Shown piece after piece: positions 47,488-54,796 of a DNA stretch of 64,000 nt. Location: NCBI RefSeq assembly GCF_017352215.1, contig NZ_CP071444.1, forward strand, positions 310,001 through 374,000, written 5' to 3'. Positions within the stretch are counted from its first letter, which is position 1. Each line of letters begins with the position of its first letter. A program made the position numbers and the translations under genes. This DNA comes from Alkalibacter rhizosphaerae (GTDB taxonomy: Bacteria > Bacillota > Clostridia > Eubacteriales > Alkalibacteraceae). Below the pieces are notes generated by a model. It saw only the letters and a list, made by a program, of their open reading frames with translations. It was not told the DNA's origin and did not search any database.

Positions 47488-48463
47488 TTTCCACATCCAA
47501 CTCCTTTTCCAGCAGTCCGTATCCTTGGAGGAAGTCTGCGTAATTCTGCCATACTTCTTCTTCCATCAAGCCCCACTGAGGGGCCTCACCCTTGTATTCT
47601 CCCGCCAAAAACTTCTGGCTTTCCACTACCAGGTCCTGGTCCAGTTCCGGTGCATACTCCAGCAAGATCGCCGCTGCTGCTTCCGGGTCGTCCATAGCGT
47701 ATCGATATCCCCGTTCCGTCGCTTTCAAAAATCTGCGGACTTTCTCCGGATCACTATCTCGAAGGGCCGTATTGGTCACCAAGACAGGAGTATAATAGTT
47801 CAAGTCTTCATGCAGGTCCTTCAGTGGCATGTAATCCAGCTCCACACCCCGCAGTTCCGCTTCGAGGCCGGTCCAGCCTTCGAAGATCCAAACGATGTCG
47901 ATGTCCTTGTCCGTCGCGGCAAAAAAATCATCGGCACCAATATTGACATTTCGAAGTTTGGTATAATCCGCTCCGGCACTGGTCATGATTGCCTCCAAAA
48001 TGGCTTCTTCCGACGGCGAACCCCAGCCGCCGTATACTTTTCCTTCAAAATCTTTGACGGTTTGGATGTTTTCCTCTTTTCTCCAGGCAAATCCCGAAGT
48101 ATTGTCCTGGATGATGGTGGCAATGGCGATCACAGGCAGAGGATCCTTTCCAGTTCGTGCATAGGTCACATCTTCCTGATAGGTGACACCAAAGTCTCCC
48201 TGACCCGCTGCCACCAAGGTAGTGGAAGAACCTTCCATGGGCTGGACGATCTCCACGTCCAGTCCTTCTTCTTCATAATAACCATTCTTTAGTGCCACAT
48301 ACAGACCGGTATGGTTGGTGTTGGGGGTCCAGTCAAGGATCACTGTGGTTTTCTCCAACTCTTCCGATCCATTGGGTCCCTCCGGGCCATTGGAACAACC
48401 AGTAAACAGCAGCAGTACAACCAGCATGCTCACCAAACAATACATTACATATTTCTTTATCAT
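47456..48463 (-). CDS. thiY: NMT1/THI5-like substrate-binding lipoprotein (ThiY)
   Basis: About 335 residues. Lipobox LLLFTGCSN anchors it outside the membrane. The NMT1/THI5 fold shows in VILDWTPNTNHTGLYVALKNGYYEEEGLDVEIV. In Bacillus, ThiY binds N-formyl-aminopyrimidine, a thiamine breakdown product; the TPP riboswitch upstream supports a thiamine-related ligand. Start ATG 48463 or the adjoining GTG 48466; it overlaps thiX. Confidence 0.9.
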   Translation of the reverse strand: MIKKYVMYCLVSMLVVLLLFTGCSNGPEGPNGSEELEKTTVILDWTPNTNHTGLYVALKNGYYEEEGLDVEIVQPMEGSSTTLVAAGQGDFGVTYQEDVTYARTGKDPLPVIAIATIIQDNTSGFAWRKEENIQTVKDFEGKVYGGWGSPSEEAILEAIMTSAGADYTKLRNVNIGADDFFAATDKDIDIVWIFEGWTGLEAELRGVELDYMPLKDLHEDLNYYTPVLVTNTALRDSDPEKVRRFLKATERGYRYAMDDPEAAAAILLEYAPELDQDLVVESQKFLAGEYKGEAPQWGLMEEEVWQNYADFLQGYGLLEKELDVENAYTNEFLPQ

Positions 48464-49230
48464 CACTCTTCATTCCTTTCATTTTGCCATTTCAATACAC
48501 GGTTGCTTATCAGGTCGATGATACCAATGAGTATCACGCTCAATGCGACGATGACCAGAATGGATGCGAACACCCGATCCAACGCATAGGCATTTTTGGC
48601 CCGAAGCATATACACGCCGATGCCCCGGTCCCCACCCAACCATTCTCCAATGACAGCGGACATGATCATGTAAGTGGCAGCGATCTTCAATCCTGCAAAG
48701 AAGGTGGACATGGAAAAGGGCAATTTTAAATGGACCAGGGTTTGGATCTTGGAAGCCTTCATGGTCTCAAACAATTTCAGACAATCATCATCGATGGCTT
48801 CCATCCCATCCACCAGACTGATGGCGATGGGAAAAAAACAGACGATGATGACGATAACGATCTTCGGTAATACCCCAAATCCAAACCAGATGATGAACAA
48901 TGGCGCCAACGCGATGATGGGAATGGTCTGGGATATGACCAAAATGGGATAGAGGGTCTTTTTCACCGCCTCAAAACTGTCCATGATCACTGCAAGACCA
49001 AATGCCAAAGCAATGGCAAAGGCAAATCCCACCAGGGATTCGTAGACGGTGACTTGCAAATGATGGTAGATCAGCTGATGATCACCGATCAATGCCTGGC
49101 CGATCTCCACTGGCGTAGGCAAGATATACCCGGGGACTTGGCGGATCACCACAACAGCTTGCCAAAGGATCAGGAGTACTACGACCCCGAAAATGGGATA
49201 AAACCTATCGATATTTTTTGATTTTTTCAT
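48463..49230 (-). CDS. thiX: ABC transporter permease (ThiX)
   Basis: 255 residues, six-helix permease of the SsuC/TauC type with the EAA-like loop MKASKIQTLVHLKLPFSMSTFFAG (read as LVHLKLPFSMSTFFAG). Partner of ThiY and ThiZ. The ATG at 49230 lies within the last 26 nt of the thiamine-binding gene, after GGGGTG. Confidence 0.92.
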   Translation of the reverse strand: MKKSKNIDRFYPIFGVVVLLILWQAVVVIRQVPGYILPTPVEIGQALIGDHQLIYHHLQVTVYESLVGFAFAIALAFGLAVIMDSFEAVKKTLYPILVISQTIPIIALAPLFIIWFGFGVLPKIVIVIIVCFFPIAISLVDGMEAIDDDCLKLFETMKASKIQTLVHLKLPFSMSTFFAGLKIAATYMIMSAVIGEWLGGDRGIGVYMLRAKNAYALDRVFASILVIVALSVILIGIIDLISNRVLKWQNERNEE

Positions 49231-49498
49231 CCATGGTCACCCCTGTTTTTTTGGCGTCTACTTTGATGACGGACACCACCCGACCTGCGCCTTCTTTAAA
49301 GCAAATATCCTGGGCTTTTGCCACGATGTCCATCAATTGATGGTAGGGCCCTTCCATGGTGGTCTCCATGGGACCGACCAGGTACTTCACTCCAGTAGAT
49401 CCGATGTATTCCAAAACACGGTCGATCCTTTCCAGGGAGATCTCTTCTTCCCCGATGGGCAAAATCTGCAAACTCACATTGACGATTTCGTTGTTCAT
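49205..49498 (-). CDS. MTH1187/YkoF-type thiamine-binding protein
   Basis: 97 residues, one ferredoxin-like domain of the family formerly DUF77: VNVSLQILPIG at the start, GVKYLVGPMETTMEGPY, and the C-terminal VVSVIKVDAKK. Relatives bind thiamine or hydroxymethylpyrimidine. Located between tatD-like and thiX in the TPP-controlled operon. Its role, perhaps a cytoplasmic thiamine carrier or sensor, is not known. Confidence 0.87.
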   Translation of the reverse strand: MNNEIVNVSLQILPIGEEEISLERIDRVLEYIGSTGVKYLVGPMETTMEGPYHQLMDIVAKAQDICFKEGAGRVVSVIKVDAKKTGVTMDEKIKKYR

Positions 49499-49509
49499 GT
49501 TTTCACCAC

Positions 49510-50247
49510 CTAACCTTTCAGCAGGGACAATGTCGTATTATAGACGGTCTCTACTACTTGCTCTTTTGGGATCCCTTTGATTCCCGCCACGGCTTCCACC
49601 ACATGGATGATATCCTCTGGAAAACCAGGAGTTCCATCCAACCACTGCCTGGTTTCCATTCCATCCGTTTCCGTCAGGATCCGCTCTAGAGGCAGTTGTT
49701 CCACCATTTCTTTGGTTTGCTGTGATGTGTGGACATCGATGCCGATGGTGAAACAGCAACCGAAGTCCTTCAGTCGATCAAAAACGTGCCTGGAACCGCT
49801 ATACCAGTGGACGACGGCTTTGGGATGGTCGTATTTCTTCAGAAGAGCCAGAACTTCCGTCTCCGCTCCTTTGGTGTGGAGATTGCACATCTTCCCCATT
49901 TCCCTGCTTCGTCGGATCATAAAATCGCAAACCGCCCGCTGGGCCGGGTAGGTTGCCTTGTCCGTCACCCAATGAAAATCCAGACCGATCTCTCCTATAA
50001 ATGCTGCTTCTTTCATCATGGGTTCCAACTCCTCCAGATTTTCATGAAACCGATGGGCCTCCCAGGGATGGATCCCAAAACCACTGATGACATACGGACT
50101 TTTTCGACCAATGGATCTGCTGAAGGCGTAGTCTTCCGGATGGATCGTACAATCCAAGGTGAGGATCCCTTCCTTCCGGATGAAGCAAAGCGCCTCGTCC
50201 AACCGGTCTTTATAAGAATGCAAATGATTGTGAAAATCTACGAACAT
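49510..50247 (-). CDS. TatD-family metal-dependent hydrolase
   Basis: About 245 residues, TIM-barrel amidohydrolase. Metal ligands: HNH in VDFHNHLHS (residues 6 and 8), Glu in GEIGLDFHW, His in NLHTKGAE and VHWYSGS, Asp in ETDGMETRQW. TatD proteins are usually described as DNases or D-aminoacyl-tRNA editors. Here it is the first gene after a TPP riboswitch, 11 nt before the thiamine-binding gene, which suggests a role in thiamine-precursor salvage. SD GGAAGGTGGGAAGG before the ATG at 50247. Confidence 0.88.
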   Translation of the reverse strand: MFVDFHNHLHSYKDRLDEALCFIRKEGILTLDCTIHPEDYAFSRSIGRKSPYVISGFGIHPWEAHRFHENLEELEPMMKEAAFIGEIGLDFHWVTDKATYPAQRAVCDFMIRRSREMGKMCNLHTKGAETEVLALLKKYDHPKAVVHWYSGSRHVFDRLKDFGCCFTIGIDVHTSQQTKEMVEQLPLERILTETDGMETRQWLDGTPGFPEDIIHVVEAVAGIKGIPKEQVVETVYNTTLSLLKG

Positions 50248-50271
50248 ACCCTTCCCACCTTCCAAAAAAAC

Positions 50272-50298
50272 AAAAAAACACTGTAATCAAATACAGTG
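50272..50298 (-). terminator. regulatory terminator after the TPP riboswitch
   Basis: Seven-bp stem CACTGTA/TACAGTG (50279-50298) followed by seven T on the minus strand; its 5' arm overlaps the last bases of aptamer helix P1. Confidence 0.82.
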
Positions 50299-50403
50299 CT
50301 CGGGTCCTACAATGAAAGCTTTCCTACGGCAGTCCTAACCGCATCAGGTTCAAAGGGTTAAAGTAATCATACTTCTCTCAGCCTTAACAGGCACCCCCAG
50401 CAC
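50296..50403 (-). promoter_or_regulatory. TPP riboswitch (THI element)
   Basis: Minus strand shows GGGGGTGCC, GGCTGAGA, CCCTTTGAACCTGAT, and GGTTAGGACTGCCGTAGG in order, the full THI box. P1 is closed by GTGCT/AGCAC ends. It controls the TatD-ThiBP-ThiXYZ operon. Confidence 0.95.
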
Positions 50404-50424
50404 ATTTATGATCTTTTCACCGCC

Positions 50425-50453
50425 ATTTTATCACAAGCCATATAGGAATGCAA
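50425..50453 (-). promoter_or_regulatory. promoter of the TPP-riboswitch operon
   Basis: Minus strand TTGCAT (50448-50453), 17-nt spacer, TAAAAT (50425-50430), about 20 nt before the aptamer. Confidence 0.7.
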
Positions 50454-50480
50454 TGAAGCAAATTTTTTCACCTGCTTTTG

Positions 50481-50509
50481 TTGACAAGGAACAATACTGG
50501 GTCTATAAT
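50481..50509 (+). promoter_or_regulatory. promoter of the ABC-2 exporter operon
   Basis: TTGACA (50481-50486), 17-nt spacer, TATAAT (50504-50509). Perfect consensus. Confidence 0.88.
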
Positions 50510-50519
50510 GTGACTAAGA

Positions 50520-50531
50520 GGTCATATGACC
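50520..50531. promoter_or_regulatory. palindrome GGTCATATGACC, possible operator
   Basis: A perfect 12-bp palindrome 10 nt after the -10 of the exporter promoter, just past the start site. No regulator gene lies next to it. Confidence 0.5.
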
Positions 50532-50564
50532 GCCAGGACACATCCAACCCAAGGAGGTTTTTTC

Positions 50565-51419
50565 ATGATCACCGTAAAAGAATTGTTTCACGCCTACGAA
50601 AAAGGAGGTGCCTACGCCGTCCACAATGCAAATTTTACCGTCGAGAAAGGCGAGGTTTTTGGATTTCTCGGTCCTTCCGGTGCCGGAAAGTCCACCACAC
50701 AGGGCATACTAACGGGACTGCTTCCCCTGCAGCAGGGTGAAGTGACCGTCGCAGGTTTTGACATGCGGCACCCGAAAAGAGAAATGTTCAACAAGATCGG
50801 CGTATCTTTCGAACAGTCCAACGCGTATGGAAAGCTGACAGCATTGGAGAACTTGGATTTTTACAGGAAATTGTTTGACGTGCCAACGGTAGATCCTATG
50901 AAACTGCTGGAAATGGTGGGCTTGGATCACGTCGCCAACAAAAAGACCGAGGAATTCTCCAAGGGTATGAAACACCGCCTTACCTTTGTACGAAGCATGA
51001 TCAATCATCCTGAAATGTGGTTTCTGGACGAACCCACCACAGGATTGGATCCCACCATCGCCAGCCAGATCAAGGATATTGTAAAGGAAGAAAACGCCAA
51101 AGGAACTACGGTGTTTCTGACCACTCACAACATGTTCGTCGCGGACGAATTGTGTCATCGGGTGGCATTTATCATTGACGGCGAAATCAAATTGATCGAC
51201 TCTCCAAGAAATTTGAAGCTGAAATACGGCGAAAAAATGGTGGCCGTTGAATATATGGAAAATGCTGAATTGAAGAAAGAAACCTTGTCTCTCGTTTTGG
51301 AAGAGGAAAAGAACCGTTTGGCCCAAATCATCCAAAAGGGAAACATCCAAATGATGCATACAAAAGAAGCCACCCTGGAAGAGATCTTCATCAAAGTCAC
51401 CGGAAGGGGGCTGCAGTAA
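50565..51419 (+). CDS. ABC transporter ATP-binding protein
   Basis: 284 residues. Walker A GPSGAGKST, signature FSKGMKHRLTFV, Walker B MWFLDEPTTGLD, His switch TTHNMFVAD. The ATPase sits with a C-terminal extension of about 60 residues typical of DrrA/CcmA-like exporters. SD AAGGAGG, 8 nt before ATG 50565. The permease gene starts at the base after its stop codon. Confidence 0.93.
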   Translation: MITVKELFHAYEKGGAYAVHNANFTVEKGEVFGFLGPSGAGKSTTQGILTGLLPLQQGEVTVAGFDMRHPKREMFNKIGVSFEQSNAYGKLTALENLDFYRKLFDVPTVDPMKLLEMVGLDHVANKKTEEFSKGMKHRLTFVRSMINHPEMWFLDEPTTGLDPTIASQIKDIVKEENAKGTTVFLTTHNMFVADELCHRVAFIIDGEIKLIDSPRNLKLKYGEKMVAVEYMENAELKKETLSLVLEEEKNRLAQIIQKGNIQMMHTKEATLEEIFIKVTGRGLQ

Positions 51420-52454
51420 ATGGCAAAGCTTTGGACGACCTTTCTAAAAGATGCCAAGCTTTCCTTTCAAGGCCTTTATTTCTACATCGAGATCGGATTG
51501 GCGCTGATCTTCATCGCCGTCATGCTCTTTGTGGTTCCGGAAAACTTTGATCAAAACCAAAAGGCCTTCATCTTTGCCAACGTGGATGAAAGCGTATTGG
51601 ATCAGTTGAGCGATGAGTGGTCGGAGGTGGATCCATCCTATTTTGTGGACAGCCGCAAGGACTTGGAAGCCGCTCTGGAAGAGGACCGCAGTGCCGTCGG
51701 TGTTGAACTTCGACAGGAAGATGGAAAACTGGTATTCGACTTTGTACTGCAAGGCCATGAGAGCCCTGCCATGAAAAACTTGCTGAAAGGAACGCTGGAA
51801 GCATCTTTTCTCACCCAGATCCCCGGTTTTGATACCCAGGTGGAGGAATCGGTACTGGAGCCGGACGCCAAGAGGCTGTCGGATCGGGAAAACGTTCTCC
51901 CCATCTACTTGACGGTCAATATGGGCCTCATGGGATTGTTCATCATAGCCGCTTACATATTTTTGGACAAGGACGAAGGGGTCATCAAAGCCTATGCCGT
52001 TGCTCCGGTGCGGATCTGGCAGTACCTGGCTTCCAAAGTGATGATCATGATGCTCATGGGCATTTTGACCTCCCTGTTGGTGGTGGTGGCTCTAACGGGC
52101 TTCAAGGTCAATTTTATCCTGTTGCTGGGATTGATCGTCGCCTTCAATTTCTTCGGCTCTGCGTTGGGATTGCTGCTGTCCAGTTTCTTTGACTCCATGA
52201 CCAAGGCCATGGGTGCCTTGTATGCAGCGGTGATGATCATGATCCTGCCCGTCATTTCTTACTTTGCACCATCCTTCAATCCGGTGTGGATTCGATTCTT
52301 CCCCACCTACCCCATGATGTTCTCCTTTCGTTCCTTGTTGCTGGAAGATACGAATCTGGCATACATGGGCATGAACATTGGGTTGTTTCTTGTGTTGGGG
52401 GTACTGCTCTTTATTGCAGCTGCCGCCCGATTCAAGAAATCATTGACGGTTTAA
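51420..52454 (+). CDS. ABC-2 type permease
   Basis: 344 residues. N-terminal helix (FYIEIGLALIFIAVMLFVV), an external loop of about 130 residues, then five or six helices in the C-terminal half. It forms a heterodimer with the next gene's product, judging by two different permeases and one ATPase. Substrate unknown. No gap to the ATPase gene; the SD (GGGGG) lies within it. Confidence 0.88.
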   Translation: MAKLWTTFLKDAKLSFQGLYFYIEIGLALIFIAVMLFVVPENFDQNQKAFIFANVDESVLDQLSDEWSEVDPSYFVDSRKDLEAALEEDRSAVGVELRQEDGKLVFDFVLQGHESPAMKNLLKGTLEASFLTQIPGFDTQVEESVLEPDAKRLSDRENVLPIYLTVNMGLMGLFIIAAYIFLDKDEGVIKAYAVAPVRIWQYLASKVMIMMLMGILTSLLVVVALTGFKVNFILLLGLIVAFNFFGSALGLLLSSFFDSMTKAMGALYAAVMIMILPVISYFAPSFNPVWIRFFPTYPMMFSFRSLLLEDTNLAYMGMNIGLFLVLGVLLFIAAAARFKKSLTV

Positions 52455-52466
52455 AAGGAGGTTCCC

Positions 52467-53471
52467 ATGAAAAAAATACTTGCTATCGTTCGAAGAGACG
52501 TAAAAAGCGGAACCAGGGACTGGCTGATCCTCTACTTGAGCATCGCCCCCATCCTATTTGCGTTGGTCATAAAAGCCTTGATCCCTGGAGTGGAGTCTTC
52601 CACCTTGAATGTAGTACTTCTGGAAGACGTGGACAAGGAACTGTCCGGCTATGTGGAAAACTATGCAGAAGTAGAATATGTGGATTCCATGGAAGCCATG
52701 GAGGAACGGGTCCTTCGCATGGATGACATCTACGGTGTAACGGAAGGCGAATCCGAAGTCTATCGTATCATCCGGCAAGGCAACGAAGTCGGCGACACCC
52801 ACGAAGTCCTTTCCATGCTGCTGGATCAACTGGCTTATGAAGAGCCTGTAGAGATGCCCGTCGATGTCCGCTTTTCCGACGTTGGCTGGGAGATGTCTCC
52901 CTTGAAGCTATATGGCGGCAACATGATCATTCTTTTTACCACGGTCCTCGGCGGCATGCTGATCCTGTTGAATCTGGTGGAAGAAAAAATGAGCAATACC
53001 ATCAGCGCCGTCAACGTCAGTCCCGTCACCAGGGTGGAGTTTGTCATCGGCAAAGGAATGTTGGGATTTTTGCTGGCCCTGCTGGGATCTTTGGCTGTGG
53101 TTTGGATCCTGAATTTTGGCGCTATACGATATGACATGCTGCTGGTCAGCCTGATCAGCATCGCATTTATCAGCGTGATCATCGGATTCAGCATTGGTGT
53201 GGTCCACAATGAACCCATCGCCGCCATTGCCAGCATGAAGGTGACCTTTGTCCCCGTATTGGCTTCGGTTTTCGGCGCCATGTACCTGCCGGACAAATGG
53301 CAGTTTGTATTGTATTGGTCCCCCTTCTACTGGGCCTATGACAGCATCCGGGACATTTTGCTGCAGACGGCAGACTGGCCTCAAGTACTTCGCAACAGTT
53401 TACTGATATTGGTATTAACATCGTTGGTTTTTCTTGCGCTGCGAAAGCGGATCTCGCAAGGTTTAAGATAA
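52467..53471 (+). CDS. ABC-2 type permease
   Basis: 334 residues with the same plan: helix 1 (LILYLSIAPILFALVIKALIP without its first residues), external loop, then LVEEKMSNTISAVNVSPVTR, the conserved ABC-2 motif after the second helix, and further helices. SD AAAGGAGG. Second half of the exporter. Confidence 0.9.
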   Translation: MKKILAIVRRDVKSGTRDWLILYLSIAPILFALVIKALIPGVESSTLNVVLLEDVDKELSGYVENYAEVEYVDSMEAMEERVLRMDDIYGVTEGESEVYRIIRQGNEVGDTHEVLSMLLDQLAYEEPVEMPVDVRFSDVGWEMSPLKLYGGNMIILFTTVLGGMLILLNLVEEKMSNTISAVNVSPVTRVEFVIGKGMLGFLLALLGSLAVVWILNFGAIRYDMLLVSLISIAFISVIIGFSIGVVHNEPIAAIASMKVTFVPVLASVFGAMYLPDKWQFVLYWSPFYWAYDSIRDILLQTADWPQVLRNSLLILVLTSLVFLALRKRISQGLR

Positions 53472-53489
53472 TAGGAGGAGGTAGCACAC

Positions 53490-53699
53490 ATGAAAGGTTG
53501 GGCATTGTTGGGACTGATCCTGATCGTATACGGGATCGCCGTCATCGGGATCACGGTAAAAAAACCGAAAAGCATTTGGGACATGGCAAAAATTCGCATG
53601 TTCCGCAAAGTTTTGGGAGAGCAGGGCACCGTTGTATTCTTTTATATTTTTGCTGCAGTGGCCATTGGCGTCGGCGCTTGGCTCATGATTTCCCAGTAA
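53490..53699 (+). CDS. small two-helix membrane protein, unknown
   Basis: 69 residues: helix 1 ALLGLILIVYGIAVIGITV, a basic linker KKPKSIWDMAKIRMFRK, helix 2 VVFFYIFAAVAIGVGAWLM. I do not recognise it. A strong SD (AGGAGGAGG) 18 nt after the last permease and the following terminator make it a real gene and the last member of the exporter operon. It may be an accessory subunit. Confidence 0.78.
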   Translation: MKGWALLGLILIVYGIAVIGITVKKPKSIWDMAKIRMFRKVLGEQGTVVFFYIFAAVAIGVGAWLMISQ

Positions 53700-53703
53700 C
53701 CCG

Positions 53704-53732
53704 TAAAAAAAGGCCCTCAGGCCTTTTTTTTG
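53704..53732 (+). terminator. terminator of the ABC-2 exporter operon
   Basis: AAAAAAAGGCC-CTCA-GGCCTTTTTTTT stem-loop right after the 69-residue gene. Confidence 0.92.
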
Positions 53733-53756
53733 TGCTATAATGAGGGCTGTTTCTAC

Positions 53757-54706
53757 ATGATTAATACAAGAACAGAAGGTGTTGTTTTGGATACAAAATT
53801 ATTTTTTACAAAAAAAAGAAATATCGTATTGCTGGCCATTTTATGCACTCTGCTGTGGGGCAGCGCCTATCCCGGGGTAAAAACAGGATATGAGCTCTTT
53901 GCCATTGAAACATCGGACATCTACGGCAAAATCGCCTTTGCCGGATATCGATTCACCCTGTCCGGAATCCTGGTGCTGATCTTTCACTATCTGGTATATA
54001 AAAAAATCGAGATCCCGACAAAAGTCCAGTTGCCCCGGGTCTTCTTCCTGGGCCTGATGGTCACTTCCCTGCAATACTCTTTGTTCTACGTGGGTTTGGC
54101 CAACACGACAGGCATCAACGGCGCCATTCTCAATGGGACAGGCACCTTTTTTTCCGTCCTCCTTGCCCATTTCATCTATGCAGACGATCGGTTGAACCTG
54201 CGAAAAGCTTTGGGAACGGCCGTTGGTTTTTCCGGAGTGGTTTTGATCAACCTGGCCGGCAATCCGGATGCACCTTTGCAGATCAACTATCTGGGCGACG
54301 GACTCCTGATACTGGCCGCATTAATGAGTGCCATCGGCTTCATTTACTCAAAGAAACTCAGCCAGTCCATCAACAGCGTCACATTGACTGGCTTTCAGCT
54401 ATTATTCGGTGGAAGTGTACTGGTCATGATCGCCCTGGCCAACGGAACCCCCTTCGGGGCTTCACCCCCACCTCCACTCTATTGCTCTTGTATTTGTCCT
54501 TTCTGACAGCCACGGCCTTTTCCATATGGACCACCTTGTTCAAGTACAACCGGGTCAGCAGCATCAGCCTGTACAAATTTTTGATCCCCATTTTTGGCGC
54601 TGTTCTCTCCGCACTCTTTCTGGGAGAAAGCCTGTTTCGATGGGTCAATCTGATCGCATTGGTTCTGGTCAGCTCCGGAATCTACTTTGTCAACAAAACC
54701 CGCTGA
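53757..54706 (+). pseudogene. EamA/DMT-family permease, frameshifted
   Basis: Ten-helix drug/metabolite transporter. The first frame gives helices 1-7 (from RNIVLLAILCTLLWGSAYPG) and, after NGTPFGA, runs to a stop at 54506 in Pro-rich nonsense. The +2 frame continues the protein from GFTPTSTLLLLYLSFLTAT to SGIYFVNKTR at 54706. One extra G in the GGGG run at 54456-54459 would restore NGTPFGGFTPTS and about 316 residues. Either an assembly error or a recent inactivating deletion. Start 53757 (ATG) or 53787 (TTG, better SD GAAGGTG). TATAAT at 53736-53741 is a possible -10. Confidence 0.85.
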
Positions 54707-54734
54707 AATACCGGTTTCCTGGTTGGGATATCGG

Positions 54735-54763
54735 TTGCAGGCAAGGAACAAGCGTGATAATAT
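54735..54763 (+). promoter_or_regulatory. speA promoter
   Basis: TTGCAG (54735-54740), 17-nt spacer, TAATAT (54758-54763). Confidence 0.7.
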
Positions 54764-54796
54764 TTAATTGAATAATGATACGGAAGGAACGTTGTC

